Shown here piece by piece: positions 7,502-14,745 of a stretch of DNA of 14,759 nt. The DNA lies in assembly GCA_036985935.1 (NCBI GenBank), contig BTQP01000032.1, positions 1 to 14,759 of the forward strand, read 5' to 3'. Position numbers and translations under genes: made by a program. Under the pieces are notes generated by a model. It saw only the letters and a list, made by a program, of their open reading frames with translations. It did no database searches and was not told where the DNA came from. The first letter of the stretch is position 1. The number at the start of each line of letters is the position of its first letter. This stretch comes from JAMBLL01 sp036985935 (GTDB lineage: Bacteria > Actinomycetota > Acidimicrobiia > Spongiisociales > UBA5794).

Positions 7502-7518
7502 TCCCCTCGAAAAGGGGA
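7502..7518 (+). terminator. Hairpin after the PaaK-like gene, weak terminator candidate
   Basis: TCCCCT (7502-7507) and AGGGGA (7513-7518) form a 6-bp perfect stem with a 5-nt loop, 20 nt after the stop of the PaaK-like gene. No T-run follows, so it is not a classical intrinsic terminator; such U-less hairpins are reported in actinobacteria. The rest of the 114-bp gap holds only the promoter of the next gene. Confidence 0.3.
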
Positions 7519-7582
7519 CCGAAGAATCAGACCGGCGCTGGCGCGCGGACAACAAGTTGGACCGTCGTTCGTGCCACAGCCG

Positions 7583-7595
7583 TACCCTTGCGGCT
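7583..7595 (+). promoter_or_regulatory. Leaderless-type -10 element of the ABC-F gene
   Basis: TACCCT at 7583-7588 matches TANNNT and lies 7 nt before ATG 7596. A TTGGAC at 7557-7562 is a possible -35 but at a long 20-nt spacing. The position excludes the upstream in-frame ATG at 7557. Confidence 0.45.
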
Positions 7596-9359
7596 ATGCA
7601 TCTGCTGAGCCTCGAGAGTGTGACAAAGTCCTATCCGGAGACGCCCGTGCTGGACCGCGTGTCTCTCGGGATCTCCTCGGGGGAACGGATAGGCGTGATC
7701 GGGAGAAATGGTTCCGGAAAATCGACCCTGCTGCGAATCATCGCCGGGCAGGAGGATCTCGATGCCGGAGGCATAGTCAGCGCACGAGGCCTGCGGATCA
7801 GTGCGCTCAAGCAGAATCCAGGTTTCAACGATGCGGTTTCGGTCGGAGACGTACTCGGCGGTGATCGTGAAGCGATCGCGATCGCCGACAGGCTCGGACT
7901 GACGGATCCCGACACGACATGCGGCACCCTTTCGGGAGGACAATCCAAACGCCTCGCCCTGGCACAAACCCTCGCGGCTGAGTGCGATCTCCTGATCCTG
8001 GACGAACCAACCAACCACCTCGACGTGGACATCATCGATTGGCTCGAAGACCATCTCGGATCCCGCAGGGAATCGCTGCTGCTGGTGACGCACGACCGGT
8101 ATCTGTTGGACCGCGTGGTGAACCGGGTCATAGAGATCCACGACCATTCGCTCTATGCACACCAGGGAACCTACGAGCAGTACCTCGAGGCTGCGGCTGC
8201 ACGCGACGCGACGGACGCAGCGAGTGAGCACAAGAGACAGCGCCGAATCAAGACGGAACTCGCGTGGCTGCGCCGATCGCCAAAGGCCCGCACCTCGAAA
8301 TCTCGTTTTCGCATGAATCAAGCGGAAGAGCTCATGAGTCAGCAACGCAGAACCGTACGGGAAGAACTGACCATCGATCTGCCATCACGCCGCATCGGAT
8401 CGAAGGTCGTGAACCTGCACAACGTTGGCAAGAAGTACGACGAGCAATGGGTACTTCGCCACGTCGAGTACAAACTGCAACCCGACGCACGAATCGGGAT
8501 TGTCGGTCCCAACGGATCCGGCAAGACGACGCTCTTGCAACTCATTGCACAACGAATCGAACCCGATGAGGGCAAGGTCTCGGTGGGCTCGACGATCCAC
8601 TACGGCTGGTATGGCCAGGACCCGAGACCCATCGCGCCCGGCACCAGGGTTCAGGCTGCCGTTCGGGAACACCTCGACGAGGTGCGCCTCGAAAGCGGGA
8701 TCAAGGTCTCCGGCTCACAGATGCTCGAACGGTTCCAGTTCACCCGCGACCAGCAGCAATCGACAGTTGGAGACCTCTCGGGTGGCGAGCGCCGCAGACT
8801 CGAACTTCTCCTGAGCCTCATGGAAGCACCCAATCTCTTGCTGATGGACGAGCCGACAAACGATCTCGACATCGAAACGCTCGACGTTCTCGAGGAGTAC
8901 CTCGATGGCTGGAAAGGCGCACTGGTCGTCTCGAGTCACGACCGTTACTTCCTCGACCGCGTGTGCACCGATCTGTTTTCGATCGAACCGAACGGATCCG
9001 TTCTCCACCATCCCGGCGGATGGTCGCAATACCGTGCGACTCAACAAGGTCGCGCTAAGGCCTCTACCGCCGCCGCTGGTTCACCGTCGAGCGCCAGGCC
9101 ACAGCAACGACGTACAAAGCTCACATACAACGACAAACGAGACCTTGAACTGATCGGCCGACAGATCCCGAAACTCGAGAAGCAGAAGATCTCTCTGACT
9201 GAGGCGCTGGAACAAGCGGCGGATGACTACGAGAAAACGCTGTCACTGTCACAGCAACTCGCCACCACCCTCGACGAGCTCGACACCGCTGAGACCCGCT
9301 GGTTGGAGCTGACCGAACATGCCGAACAGCTCGGCACGTCGACGCACTCGCACGAGTGA
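7596..9359 (+). CDS. ABC-F family ATPase, Uup-like
   Basis: A 587-residue soluble protein with two ABC ATPase domains on one chain and no membrane segments, the hallmark of ABC-F ribosome-associated factors. Domain 1 has Walker A GRNGSGKST (36-44), signature LSGGQ (112-116), Walker B with DEPTNHLD (136-143) and switch H166. Domain 2 has GPNGSGKTT (304-312), LSGGE (394-398), DEPTNDLD (418-425) and H448. The basic linker (about 200-260, with a KARTSKSRFR stretch) is the part that reaches the ribosomal tRNA sites. The C-terminal extension (about 505-580), rich in E, K, Q and L, looks like the coiled-coil domain of Uup. Uup is linked to translation and to stability of certain DNA repeats; antibiotic-resistance ABC-F proteins are an alternative, but linker length and the coiled coil favour Uup. 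Confidence 0.92.
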   Translation: MHLLSLESVTKSYPETPVLDRVSLGISSGERIGVIGRNGSGKSTLLRIIAGQEDLDAGGIVSARGLRISALKQNPGFNDAVSVGDVLGGDREAIAIADRLGLTDPDTTCGTLSGGQSKRLALAQTLAAECDLLILDEPTNHLDVDIIDWLEDHLGSRRESLLLVTHDRYLLDRVVNRVIEIHDHSLYAHQGTYEQYLEAAAARDATDAASEHKRQRRIKTELAWLRRSPKARTSKSRFRMNQAEELMSQQRRTVREELTIDLPSRRIGSKVVNLHNVGKKYDEQWVLRHVEYKLQPDARIGIVGPNGSGKTTLLQLIAQRIEPDEGKVSVGSTIHYGWYGQDPRPIAPGTRVQAAVREHLDEVRLESGIKVSGSQMLERFQFTRDQQQSTVGDLSGGERRRLELLLSLMEAPNLLLMDEPTNDLDIETLDVLEEYLDGWKGALVVSSHDRYFLDRVCTDLFSIEPNGSVLHHPGGWSQYRATQQGRAKASTAAAGSPSSARPQQRRTKLTYNDKRDLELIGRQIPKLEKQKISLTEALEQAADDYEKTLSLSQQLATTLDELDTAETRWLELTEHAEQLGTSTHSHE

Positions 9360-9400
9360 GCGCTTGCGATGCCGACTCCCTCATAGGGCAGCGACAGCGG

Positions 9401-9430
9401 TAGCGTTATCGCCTTCAGACACGAAGAGGA
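9401..9430 (+). promoter_or_regulatory. Promoter and ribosome binding site of the 112-aa gene
   Basis: TAGCGT at 9401-9406 is a TANNNT box that would start transcription near 9413, giving a leader of about 20 nt. GAAGAGGA at 9423-9430 is a purine-rich Shine-Dalgarno-like site 3 nt before ATG 9434, a rather short spacing. Confidence 0.4.
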
Positions 9431-9433
9431 ACT

Positions 9434-9772
9434 ATGGCGGGGCCAGACGCCGCAAACATGCCGGACGGACGAGATCTCCTCAGAGGCATGGGGTGGGAAC
9501 CACTGCCTTTTTCGTGCCTTGGACTGGTTCGAAAGACCGGGCAGGCAAAGGGAAACAACATCTGGTCATGGATCATCCTTGTACCGTGGACCTCGGACGG
9601 GAAGCCGTGGATCGACGGAACAGAGCTGGTACCAGCGTCCCTCAAAACCGAGGACGATGAGCGGGACGCTATCTATGCCAAAATGCGGGCGATCCTCGAC
9701 GACAGATATGGCGAGTCGGTCGCCAACCGGGCTGTTGACAACCTGATCGCAGACATCCTCGACGAGAGCTGA
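9434..9772 (+). CDS. Small protein of unknown function
   Basis: A 112-residue acidic protein that I do not recognise. It has no signal peptide and no transmembrane helix. The middle part (about 25-60) looks like beta strands with conserved-looking tryptophans and turns (LGLVRKTG, WSWIILVPW, DGKPWIDG). The last third (about 70-112) is charged and helical, ending IADILDES. Codon use resembles that of its neighbours, and a Shine-Dalgarno-like site precedes the ATG, so I think it is real. It begins 74 nt after the Uup-like gene with its own possible promoter. Its stop lies 7 nt from that of the convergent MFS gene, so the two transcripts probably overlap at their 3' ends. Confidence 0.7.
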   Translation: MAGPDAANMPDGRDLLRGMGWEPLPFSCLGLVRKTGQAKGNNIWSWIILVPWTSDGKPWIDGTELVPASLKTEDDERDAIYAKMRAILDDRYGESVANRAVDNLIADILDES

Positions 9773-9779
9773 GATCCGA

Positions 9780-10955
9780 TCATTCGTGGCGTGTGGCAGC
9801 CTGGTTGAATATCGCGGCTGCCGCAACGAACCCGGTCAACGCGATCAGCGGCCACGTGTAAGAATCCAGCATGTCTCTGGCAAGGCCAACGAGCCAGGGA
9901 GTGACGCCCCCGACGACGGCGGCAACAGCCCACTGCTTGCCCATCACCGCGCCGTAGTCCTCACCCGAGTACCAGCCGTTCATGATGACGGCGCGGGTTG
10001 GCAGCAAGAAGCCGAAGAAGATGCTGAACGTCACAAAGAACGCGAGCATCACAACTGCGGGCGTTCCGACGATCGCAAACACCATCGACGCAGCGATTCC
10101 GAGGGATGCCGCCGTGAAGAGCGAAGTTGCAGCGACGTGTTCGGCTGCCCGTGGCATCAGATATCGCCCTGGGAACGTCAACAGACCGGAAAGACCGGCA
10201 AGTAGCGCCACGGTCGACACGTCAAAACCTTGCTCCTCGAAGACAGCAACCCGGTGAAAGAAGACCGAATTCATCGCCGCAAACGTCAACACGACGGCGA
10301 CGGAAAAGTACATCAACCGTCGATCCGATATGAACCGGACCCATCGAACCTTTGAAACCGTGTGTTGCCTGTGCCTCTTCGGTTTGTGACGCGGGTAGAG
10401 GGCTGCGGCACCGGCGCCCGAGAGCACGAAAATTCCGCCGAGTACGACGGAGGTCGGTCGCCAGCCGAGCGAATCGAGCAGTGCACCCGTGAGCGGGACG
10501 AATATCGGGCCAGCCAAACCGGCCACAAGGCTGAGAACACCGATGGCCCTATTGCGACTCTCGCTGCGAACCCATTGACCGACAGCAACATACGCTGGTT
10601 CGTACAACGACATCGCTGCGGCCGGGCCGAGGAACAGCCAGAAAGCAACAAGCACGTGCCACGGCTCACGCGCACCAGCGAACAGCAGCATCGCGACTCC
10701 GCCAAGAAGTCCCCCGAGCAACGTGATCCCGCGGACTGAGTGATCATCCGCGTGTCGACCAACGCGGGGAGCAAGCAAACCCGCAACGATTGCCGATCCA
10801 CCGAATGCTGCGGAGAGAAGCGAAATCGAGAATTCTCCGCCGGCGGCCCCCTCAGTGAGCAGAACGGACATGGCATAGAGAGAGACGCCAAACGCCACGA
10901 GTACGGACACAGAAAGCGCAATAACCGCCGAGCGGGGAAAGTCAGAATCAAGCAA
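9780..10955 (-). CDS. Major facilitator superfamily transporter
   Basis: A 391-residue membrane protein with about 12 hydrophobic segments and a basic central loop (about 187-211, KPKRHRQH). The loop after the second segment reads APRVGRHAD (62-70), a relaxed form of MFS motif A. No substrate can be assigned; it is not closely similar to the other MFS protein of this window. The start is a TTG at 10955-10953, supported by a near-consensus TACAAT box exactly 6 nt upstream; the next in-frame GTG would remove part of the first membrane segment. It is divergent from the PLP-enzyme gene across 82 bp, so shared regulation is plausible and export or uptake of a substrate or product of that enzyme is a reasonable but untested idea. 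Confidence 0.88.
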   Translation of the reverse strand: MLDSDFPRSAVIALSVSVLVAFGVSLYAMSVLLTEGAAGGEFSISLLSAAFGGSAIVAGLLAPRVGRHADDHSVRGITLLGGLLGGVAMLLFAGAREPWHVLVAFWLFLGPAAAMSLYEPAYVAVGQWVRSESRNRAIGVLSLVAGLAGPIFVPLTGALLDSLGWRPTSVVLGGIFVLSGAGAAALYPRHKPKRHRQHTVSKVRWVRFISDRRLMYFSVAVVLTFAAMNSVFFHRVAVFEEQGFDVSTVALLAGLSGLLTFPGRYLMPRAAEHVAATSLFTAASLGIAASMVFAIVGTPAVVMLAFFVTFSIFFGFLLPTRAVIMNGWYSGEDYGAVMGKQWAVAAVVGGVTPWLVGLARDMLDSYTWPLIALTGFVAAAAIFNQAATRHE

Positions 10956-10967
10956 GACAGGATTGTA
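10956..10967 (-). promoter_or_regulatory. Leaderless-type -10 element before a TTG start
   Basis: On the reverse strand TACAAT (10967-10962) is one base from TATAAT and is followed by 6 nt (CCTGTC) and the TTG start at 10955. It is the best -10 match in the window. No -35 resembling TTGACA is seen 16-18 nt upstream. Confidence 0.55.
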
Positions 10968-10985
10968 GATCCACTTCCCGAAGCC

Positions 10986-11025
10986 AGGGGCCGACCGAAG
11001 AATTAGCTCTGTTCCCGCGGCCCCT
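10986..11025. repeat. 8-bp inverted repeat in the MFS/PLP-enzyme divergent promoter region
   Basis: AGGGGCCG (10986-10993) and CGGCCCCT (11018-11025) are perfect inverted copies separated by 24 nt. The right arm ends directly against the -10 box of the PLP-enzyme gene (11026), and the left arm is 18 nt upstream of the MFS -10 box. This placement suits a repressor operator, although GC-rich arms of this length can occur by chance. Confidence 0.35.
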
Positions 11026-11037
11026 TAGGCTGGCGTC
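11026..11037 (+). promoter_or_regulatory. Leaderless-type -10 element of the PLP-enzyme gene
   Basis: TAGGCT at 11026-11031 matches TANNNT and is 6 nt (GGCGTC) from ATG 11038. TTAGCT at 11003-11008, 17 nt upstream, is a weak -35 candidate. A second in-frame ATG follows at once at 11041. Confidence 0.5.
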
Positions 11038-12219
11038 ATGATGATTGATATCGAAAAAGTACGTGGCGACACACCCGGTAGCGAAACGCTCATACACCTG
11101 AACAATGCGGGAAGTTCGCTACCCGCGACGTCGACTCTGGCCGCACACAAGGCGTATCTCGACCTCGAAGCACGGGAGGGTGGATACGAGGCGACGACGA
11201 TCGCCGAGGGGGAGATCGCCCGTTTCTACACAGCGTCGGCGAAGCTCCTGAATTGCGATCCAGGCGAGATCGCGTTCCAATCCGGAGCATCTGAGGCGTG
11301 GTGGAGGGCCTTCCTTGCCGTCAACCCCCAGCCGGGTGACCGCGTGCTCGCAGGAACGACAGAATTTCAATCAGCTGCGTTTGGGCTCTTACAGGCCCGA
11401 AACCGTGGCGTCATCGTCGAGATGATCCCGGACGATGCAAGCGGACAGGTCGACCTCGCTGCCCTGTCGTCGATGCTCGAACAACCAACCAAGGTCGTGT
11501 GCCTCACCCAGATCGCCATGTCCAACGGCCTCGTGAACCCCGTCGAGCAGATCGGATCGATGATCAGGGATGCGGGAGCGTTGTATCTGCTCGATGCATG
11601 TCAGGCTGCTGGACAGATGCCACTCGACGTCGACGTCTTGCAATGCGACTTCCTCACCGCGACGGGCCGCAAGTGGCTGCGCGGTCCCCGCGGAAGCGGC
11701 ATGCTCTATGTTCGGGACTCGATACTCGACAGTCTCACAGATCCCGTATTCGTCGATGGCAGGTCTGCCGTGTGGGACACGGCGGATACGTATCAGATGT
11801 CTCAGGGGTCCGCGAGGTTCGAACTCCAAGAAATGAACCCCGGAGGAAAGGTCGGGCTGGGGGCGGCAGTCGCCTACGCGCTCGACATCGGACTCGACGC
11901 GATTGAGGAGCGCGTGCTCATGCTGGCTACGACTCTGAGGAGCAAACTACGCGATGTGCCGGGCGTCACGGTGACTGATCGTGGCGAGCAACTGTGCGGC
12001 ATCGTGACGTTCGTGTCGGACGCGCTCAGCCCCGGTGTGATCAGCCGGCTATTGCACGAGCAACGGATAAACGTTTCGGCGCCAGAGGCCTCGAACAGCA
12101 GGTTCATGTTCGACGCAGTCGGTGTGGACGCCGTCGTGCGAGCAGCACCTCACTACTACAACACCGAAGAAGAGCTCGACCGTTTCGTATCGGCATTGTC
12201 GACGATCGTGAGCATCTGA
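11038..12219 (+). CDS. Class V aminotransferase-fold PLP-dependent enzyme
   Basis: A 393-residue fold-type I PLP enzyme. The LNNAGSSLP opening (21-29), DACQAAGQ (186-193; D186 and Q189 contact the PLP ring and oxygen), GRKWLRGPRGSG (210-221; K212 should form the Schiff base) and the C-terminal VRAAPHYYNTEEELD (367-381; R368 binds a substrate carboxylate) place it with the cysteine desulfurase-like class V enzymes. It is probably not a desulfurase: the loop before R368 (about 345-360) has no cysteine, and the usual PLP-stacking histidine region reads TTEFQ (107-111). C-S lyases such as EgtE and epimerase- or lyase-type relatives share these traits, but no ergothioneine gene is nearby, so the reaction is left open. 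Divergent from an MFS transporter. Confidence 0.85.
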   Translation: MMIDIEKVRGDTPGSETLIHLNNAGSSLPATSTLAAHKAYLDLEAREGGYEATTIAEGEIARFYTASAKLLNCDPGEIAFQSGASEAWWRAFLAVNPQPGDRVLAGTTEFQSAAFGLLQARNRGVIVEMIPDDASGQVDLAALSSMLEQPTKVVCLTQIAMSNGLVNPVEQIGSMIRDAGALYLLDACQAAGQMPLDVDVLQCDFLTATGRKWLRGPRGSGMLYVRDSILDSLTDPVFVDGRSAVWDTADTYQMSQGSARFELQEMNPGGKVGLGAAVAYALDIGLDAIEERVLMLATTLRSKLRDVPGVTVTDRGEQLCGIVTFVSDALSPGVISRLLHEQRINVSAPEASNSRFMFDAVGVDAVVRAAPHYYNTEEELDRFVSALSTIVSI

Positions 12220-12243
12220 TCAACGAGCTGAACGCACCGCTAC

Positions 12244-13980
12244 TTACCGGGTTTCGTCGGCAGCGCGCATAGGGGTGTATTCGGGGAACCACATCTCCGC
12301 TTCAACCGCTGCCTCGACATCGTCAACGGGGTCCGCTACACCGTCCTCGATTGCCCGGCGGGCAACTGCGATCGCCACCGTACGCGAAACGTCTCGAACA
12401 TCCTCGATGTGGGGATACAACAGACCTTGCTCGACATCCTCGAGTCGAGTGGCCGACGACAGCGCCTTGGAAGCCTCGAGGAACATCGAGTCCGTCACCT
12501 CCCTGGCCCTCACGGTGATGATTCCGAGGCCCATGCCGGGGAAGATGAAGACGTTGTTGGCCTGTCCGATGCGATGCGTCGTGCCATCAAAGACCACGGG
12601 AGCGAACGGACTGCCGGCAGCGACGATCGCGCGGCCTTTCGTCCATGAGATGGCGTCCTGTGGAGTGACCTCAGAATGACTCGTCGGATTCGAGAGTGGC
12701 AGGATGACGGGACGTTCACAGCCGTGAGCCATCTCCTCGACCACCTCCCTCGTGAAAAGTCCACCTACGCCGCTGACACCGATCAACACGGTCGGCTGGA
12801 CGTTGCGCACCACATCGAGCAGAGACGGTGGATTGCTGCATTCGTCCCAAGAAGAGATGTCCGCGGGGTCCGTCGCGAGAGCCGCCTTGACTCCGTCGAG
12901 GGACCCACGGTCACTCAGCAACAATCCCTTGCTGTCGAGTACGAAAAGCCGACTCCATGCCTGCTCCGCGGTCAGTCCGCTTGCGATCATCACGAAGGCA
13001 AGGTAGCTCGCGATCCCGTACCCGGCCGACCCGGCGCCTGAAATGACGACACGGTGGTCCGAAGCCACGGTCCCGAGGTGCCGGCTTGCGGTGAGCACAC
13101 CCGCAACGACCATCGAAGCTGTGCCCTGGATGTCGTCGTTGAAAGACGAGATACGCCCGCGGTGAGTTTCGAGATTGCGAAAACTGGTCACGTTCGCAAA
13201 GTCTTCCCACTGGAGAAGCGCACCGGGATACACGTCGCGCACCGCATCCACGAACTCGTCGATGAGTCCCTCATACTCAGCTCCGCGCACGCGCCGTTCT
13301 CTGTACCCGACGTACAACGGGTCTGCGAGAAGTTCCTCGTTGTTCGTTCCGACATCGATCGAAATCGGGATGGTTCTCTCCGGATGGATCCCAGCTGCAG
13401 CCGTGTACAGGGCAAGCTTCCCGATGGGAATACCCAACCCGCCTGCACCCTGGTCACCGATTCCGAGGATGCGTTCGTTGTCGGTGACCACGATCACCGG
13501 GGGAGCCATCGCCGAGCGTGACCGAAGAATGTTCTTGATCCGACCTCGATCGCGAGGCGTGATATACAGCCCGTGAGCCCTGCGGTAACTACGGCTCCAG
13601 TGAGAGCATGCGGTTGCGACCGTCGGTGTGTAGATGACGGGCACCGTCTCTGCGAGGTTCTCGAGCACGAACCGGTAGAACAGCGTCTCGTTGCGATCCA
13701 TCAGACCGTTCAGATATATGTTCTTCCCCATTTCGGACGTTTTGAGACCGTATTGATACCGCACCCTGCCGAGTTGCTCCTCGATGGAAGCCACATGATC
13801 CGGCAATAGACCGATGAGTCCTAGTTGCTCACGCTCATCGCGCGTGAATGCGTCACCCTTGTTGAGAAAGGCGTCGAGCAGCACCGTTTCACCGCTCGCT
13901 GCGACGGAGAGGTAGGGACTGTCGGTCCGCCGATCAATGTGAGTCGTGAATCGCACCTGACCGCCTTCGAGGGATGACAT
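12244..13980 (-). CDS. NAD-dependent malic enzyme (SfcA/MaeA type)
   Basis: A 578-residue cytoplasmic enzyme that decarboxylates malate to pyruvate and CO2 while reducing NAD(P). It matches the large, eukaryote-like malic enzyme form in length (about 560-580) and motifs: YTPTV with Y117, GIPIGKLALY with K188 as the general base, metal ligands E259 and D260 (QWEDF) and D283 (FNDDIQGT), the dinucleotide-binding GAGSAGYGIA (315-324) followed by VLDSKG (347-352), and LSNPTSHSE (429-437). D349 after the second strand is compatible with NAD, though cofactor preference is not certain. ATG 13980 is chosen; the frame stays open to 14142, but the added part is low-complexity R/S/P sequence covering the divergent promoter region. 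No clear Shine-Dalgarno site is seen. Confidence 0.93.
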   Translation of the reverse strand: MSSLEGGQVRFTTHIDRRTDSPYLSVAASGETVLLDAFLNKGDAFTRDEREQLGLIGLLPDHVASIEEQLGRVRYQYGLKTSEMGKNIYLNGLMDRNETLFYRFVLENLAETVPVIYTPTVATACSHWSRSYRRAHGLYITPRDRGRIKNILRSRSAMAPPVIVVTDNERILGIGDQGAGGLGIPIGKLALYTAAAGIHPERTIPISIDVGTNNEELLADPLYVGYRERRVRGAEYEGLIDEFVDAVRDVYPGALLQWEDFANVTSFRNLETHRGRISSFNDDIQGTASMVVAGVLTASRHLGTVASDHRVVISGAGSAGYGIASYLAFVMIASGLTAEQAWSRLFVLDSKGLLLSDRGSLDGVKAALATDPADISSWDECSNPPSLLDVVRNVQPTVLIGVSGVGGLFTREVVEEMAHGCERPVILPLSNPTSHSEVTPQDAISWTKGRAIVAAGSPFAPVVFDGTTHRIGQANNVFIFPGMGLGIITVRAREVTDSMFLEASKALSSATRLEDVEQGLLYPHIEDVRDVSRTVAIAVARRAIEDGVADPVDDVEAAVEAEMWFPEYTPMRAADETR

Positions 13981-14000
13981 GACCAACTGCCCAAAGCATG

Positions 14001-14006
14001 ATGGTA
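14001..14006 (-). promoter_or_regulatory. Candidate -10 element of the malic enzyme gene
   Basis: TACCAT on the reverse strand (14006-14001) matches TANNNT and would begin transcription near 13994, giving a leader of about 14 nt before ATG 13980. No convincing -35 is visible, so support is modest. Confidence 0.3.
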
Positions 14007-14142
14007 GCGCAGAAGCCCACGGGTACGGCGGCGGCACGGACGGACTGCAGGCCCTCAGAAATCCTGAAACACTTCGGTCGTTCCGTCGTCTTGTAGAGAA
14101 ACTACGCGGAGCGGTTGAATACCGACGTCGTGTAGCCACCAT

Positions 14143-14148
14143 GAAAGG
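14143..14148 (+). promoter_or_regulatory. Ribosome binding site of the exported-protein gene
   Basis: GAAAGG at 14143-14148 lies 6 nt before ATG 14155. It sits inside a five-codon open frame (ATG 14141 to TGA 14158) whose stop overlaps the ATG as ATGA. A TTGTAG (14091) and TTGAAT (14115) pair 18 nt apart is a weak promoter candidate upstream. Confidence 0.5.
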
Positions 14149-14154
14149 CCAGAC

Positions 14155-14745
14155 ATGAAACGAGTCACAATTCTCACGACCGTGCTCCTGTTCATCCTGT
14201 CATTCAGCGCGATTGCGTTTGCCGGAGATGAGGCGGACGACAGTGGCGACGACAGCGCTTCGACGGAGGTGGAACTTGCGACAGCCCAGTTACGGAAGGC
14301 TCAGGTCATCGCCGACTACTTCGCCCCCTTCTATGTTCCGACCGGCGAAGAGTCCACGGAAGGGACAGCCCTTTGCACGGAAGCCGAAAACGTCGATGCT
14401 TGTGAAGCAGATCTGATCGCGGCGGCTACCGGAGACCTCACCGAGACCATCGTGATGTTGCGCACGGGCGAGCCCAGCATTGGCTGGGGAGCACTGTACA
14501 AACTGATGCAGATCGCAGCCGCCAGGGACATGACGGTTGGCGAATTGCTCGAGGAGATCGGGCAGGACGAGGACGGCGGTTACGACTTCGGTTTCGGTCA
14601 GCTGCGCAAAACGTTATCTCCGGATGAAATGGACACCCTCAATGAGACACCCAGGAACCTGGGTCAGCTCAAGAAACAGGCTCGCGAAGCCGACGGTGAC
14701 CAGAATCGGTCTGCCAAAGCAAAAGGCAAGAGGCACAACGGCTGA
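14155..14745 (+). CDS. Exported protein of unknown function
   Basis: A 196-residue protein with a clear Sec signal peptide: MKR, a hydrophobic core (about 4-20) and a likely cut after AFA at residue 23. No lipobox cysteine is present, so it should be released or wall-associated rather than a lipoprotein. The mature part starts with an acidic D/E/S stretch (24-40), then a predicted helical domain (about 40-170) containing two cysteines, C74 and C83, that could form a disulfide outside the cell. The end (about 172-196) is polar and strongly basic (KKQ, AKAKGKRH), which might bind a polyanion. I recognise no known domain. The ATG is fixed by the Shine-Dalgarno site and by the signal peptide starting there. 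It is divergent from the malic enzyme gene with 174 bp between starts. Confidence 0.8.
   Translation: MKRVTILTTVLLFILSFSAIAFAGDEADDSGDDSASTEVELATAQLRKAQVIADYFAPFYVPTGEESTEGTALCTEAENVDACEADLIAAATGDLTETIVMLRTGEPSIGWGALYKLMQIAAARDMTVGELLEEIGQDEDGGYDFGFGQLRKTLSPDEMDTLNETPRNLGQLKKQAREADGDQNRSAKAKGKRHNG

Noticed and set aside
7527..8345. Reverse-strand open frame of 272 codons over the start of the ABC-F gene
   Set aside because: Antisense to intact Walker A, signature and Walker B motifs; the translation has no recognisable domain.
11038..12219. Annotation as cysteine desulfurase (SufS/IscS)
   Set aside because: No catalytic cysteine in the persulfide loop and an altered PLP-stacking residue.
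13981..14142. N-terminal extension of malic enzyme up to 14142
   Set aside because: Low-complexity residues unlike the family, covering the divergent promoter region and the start area of the exported-protein gene.
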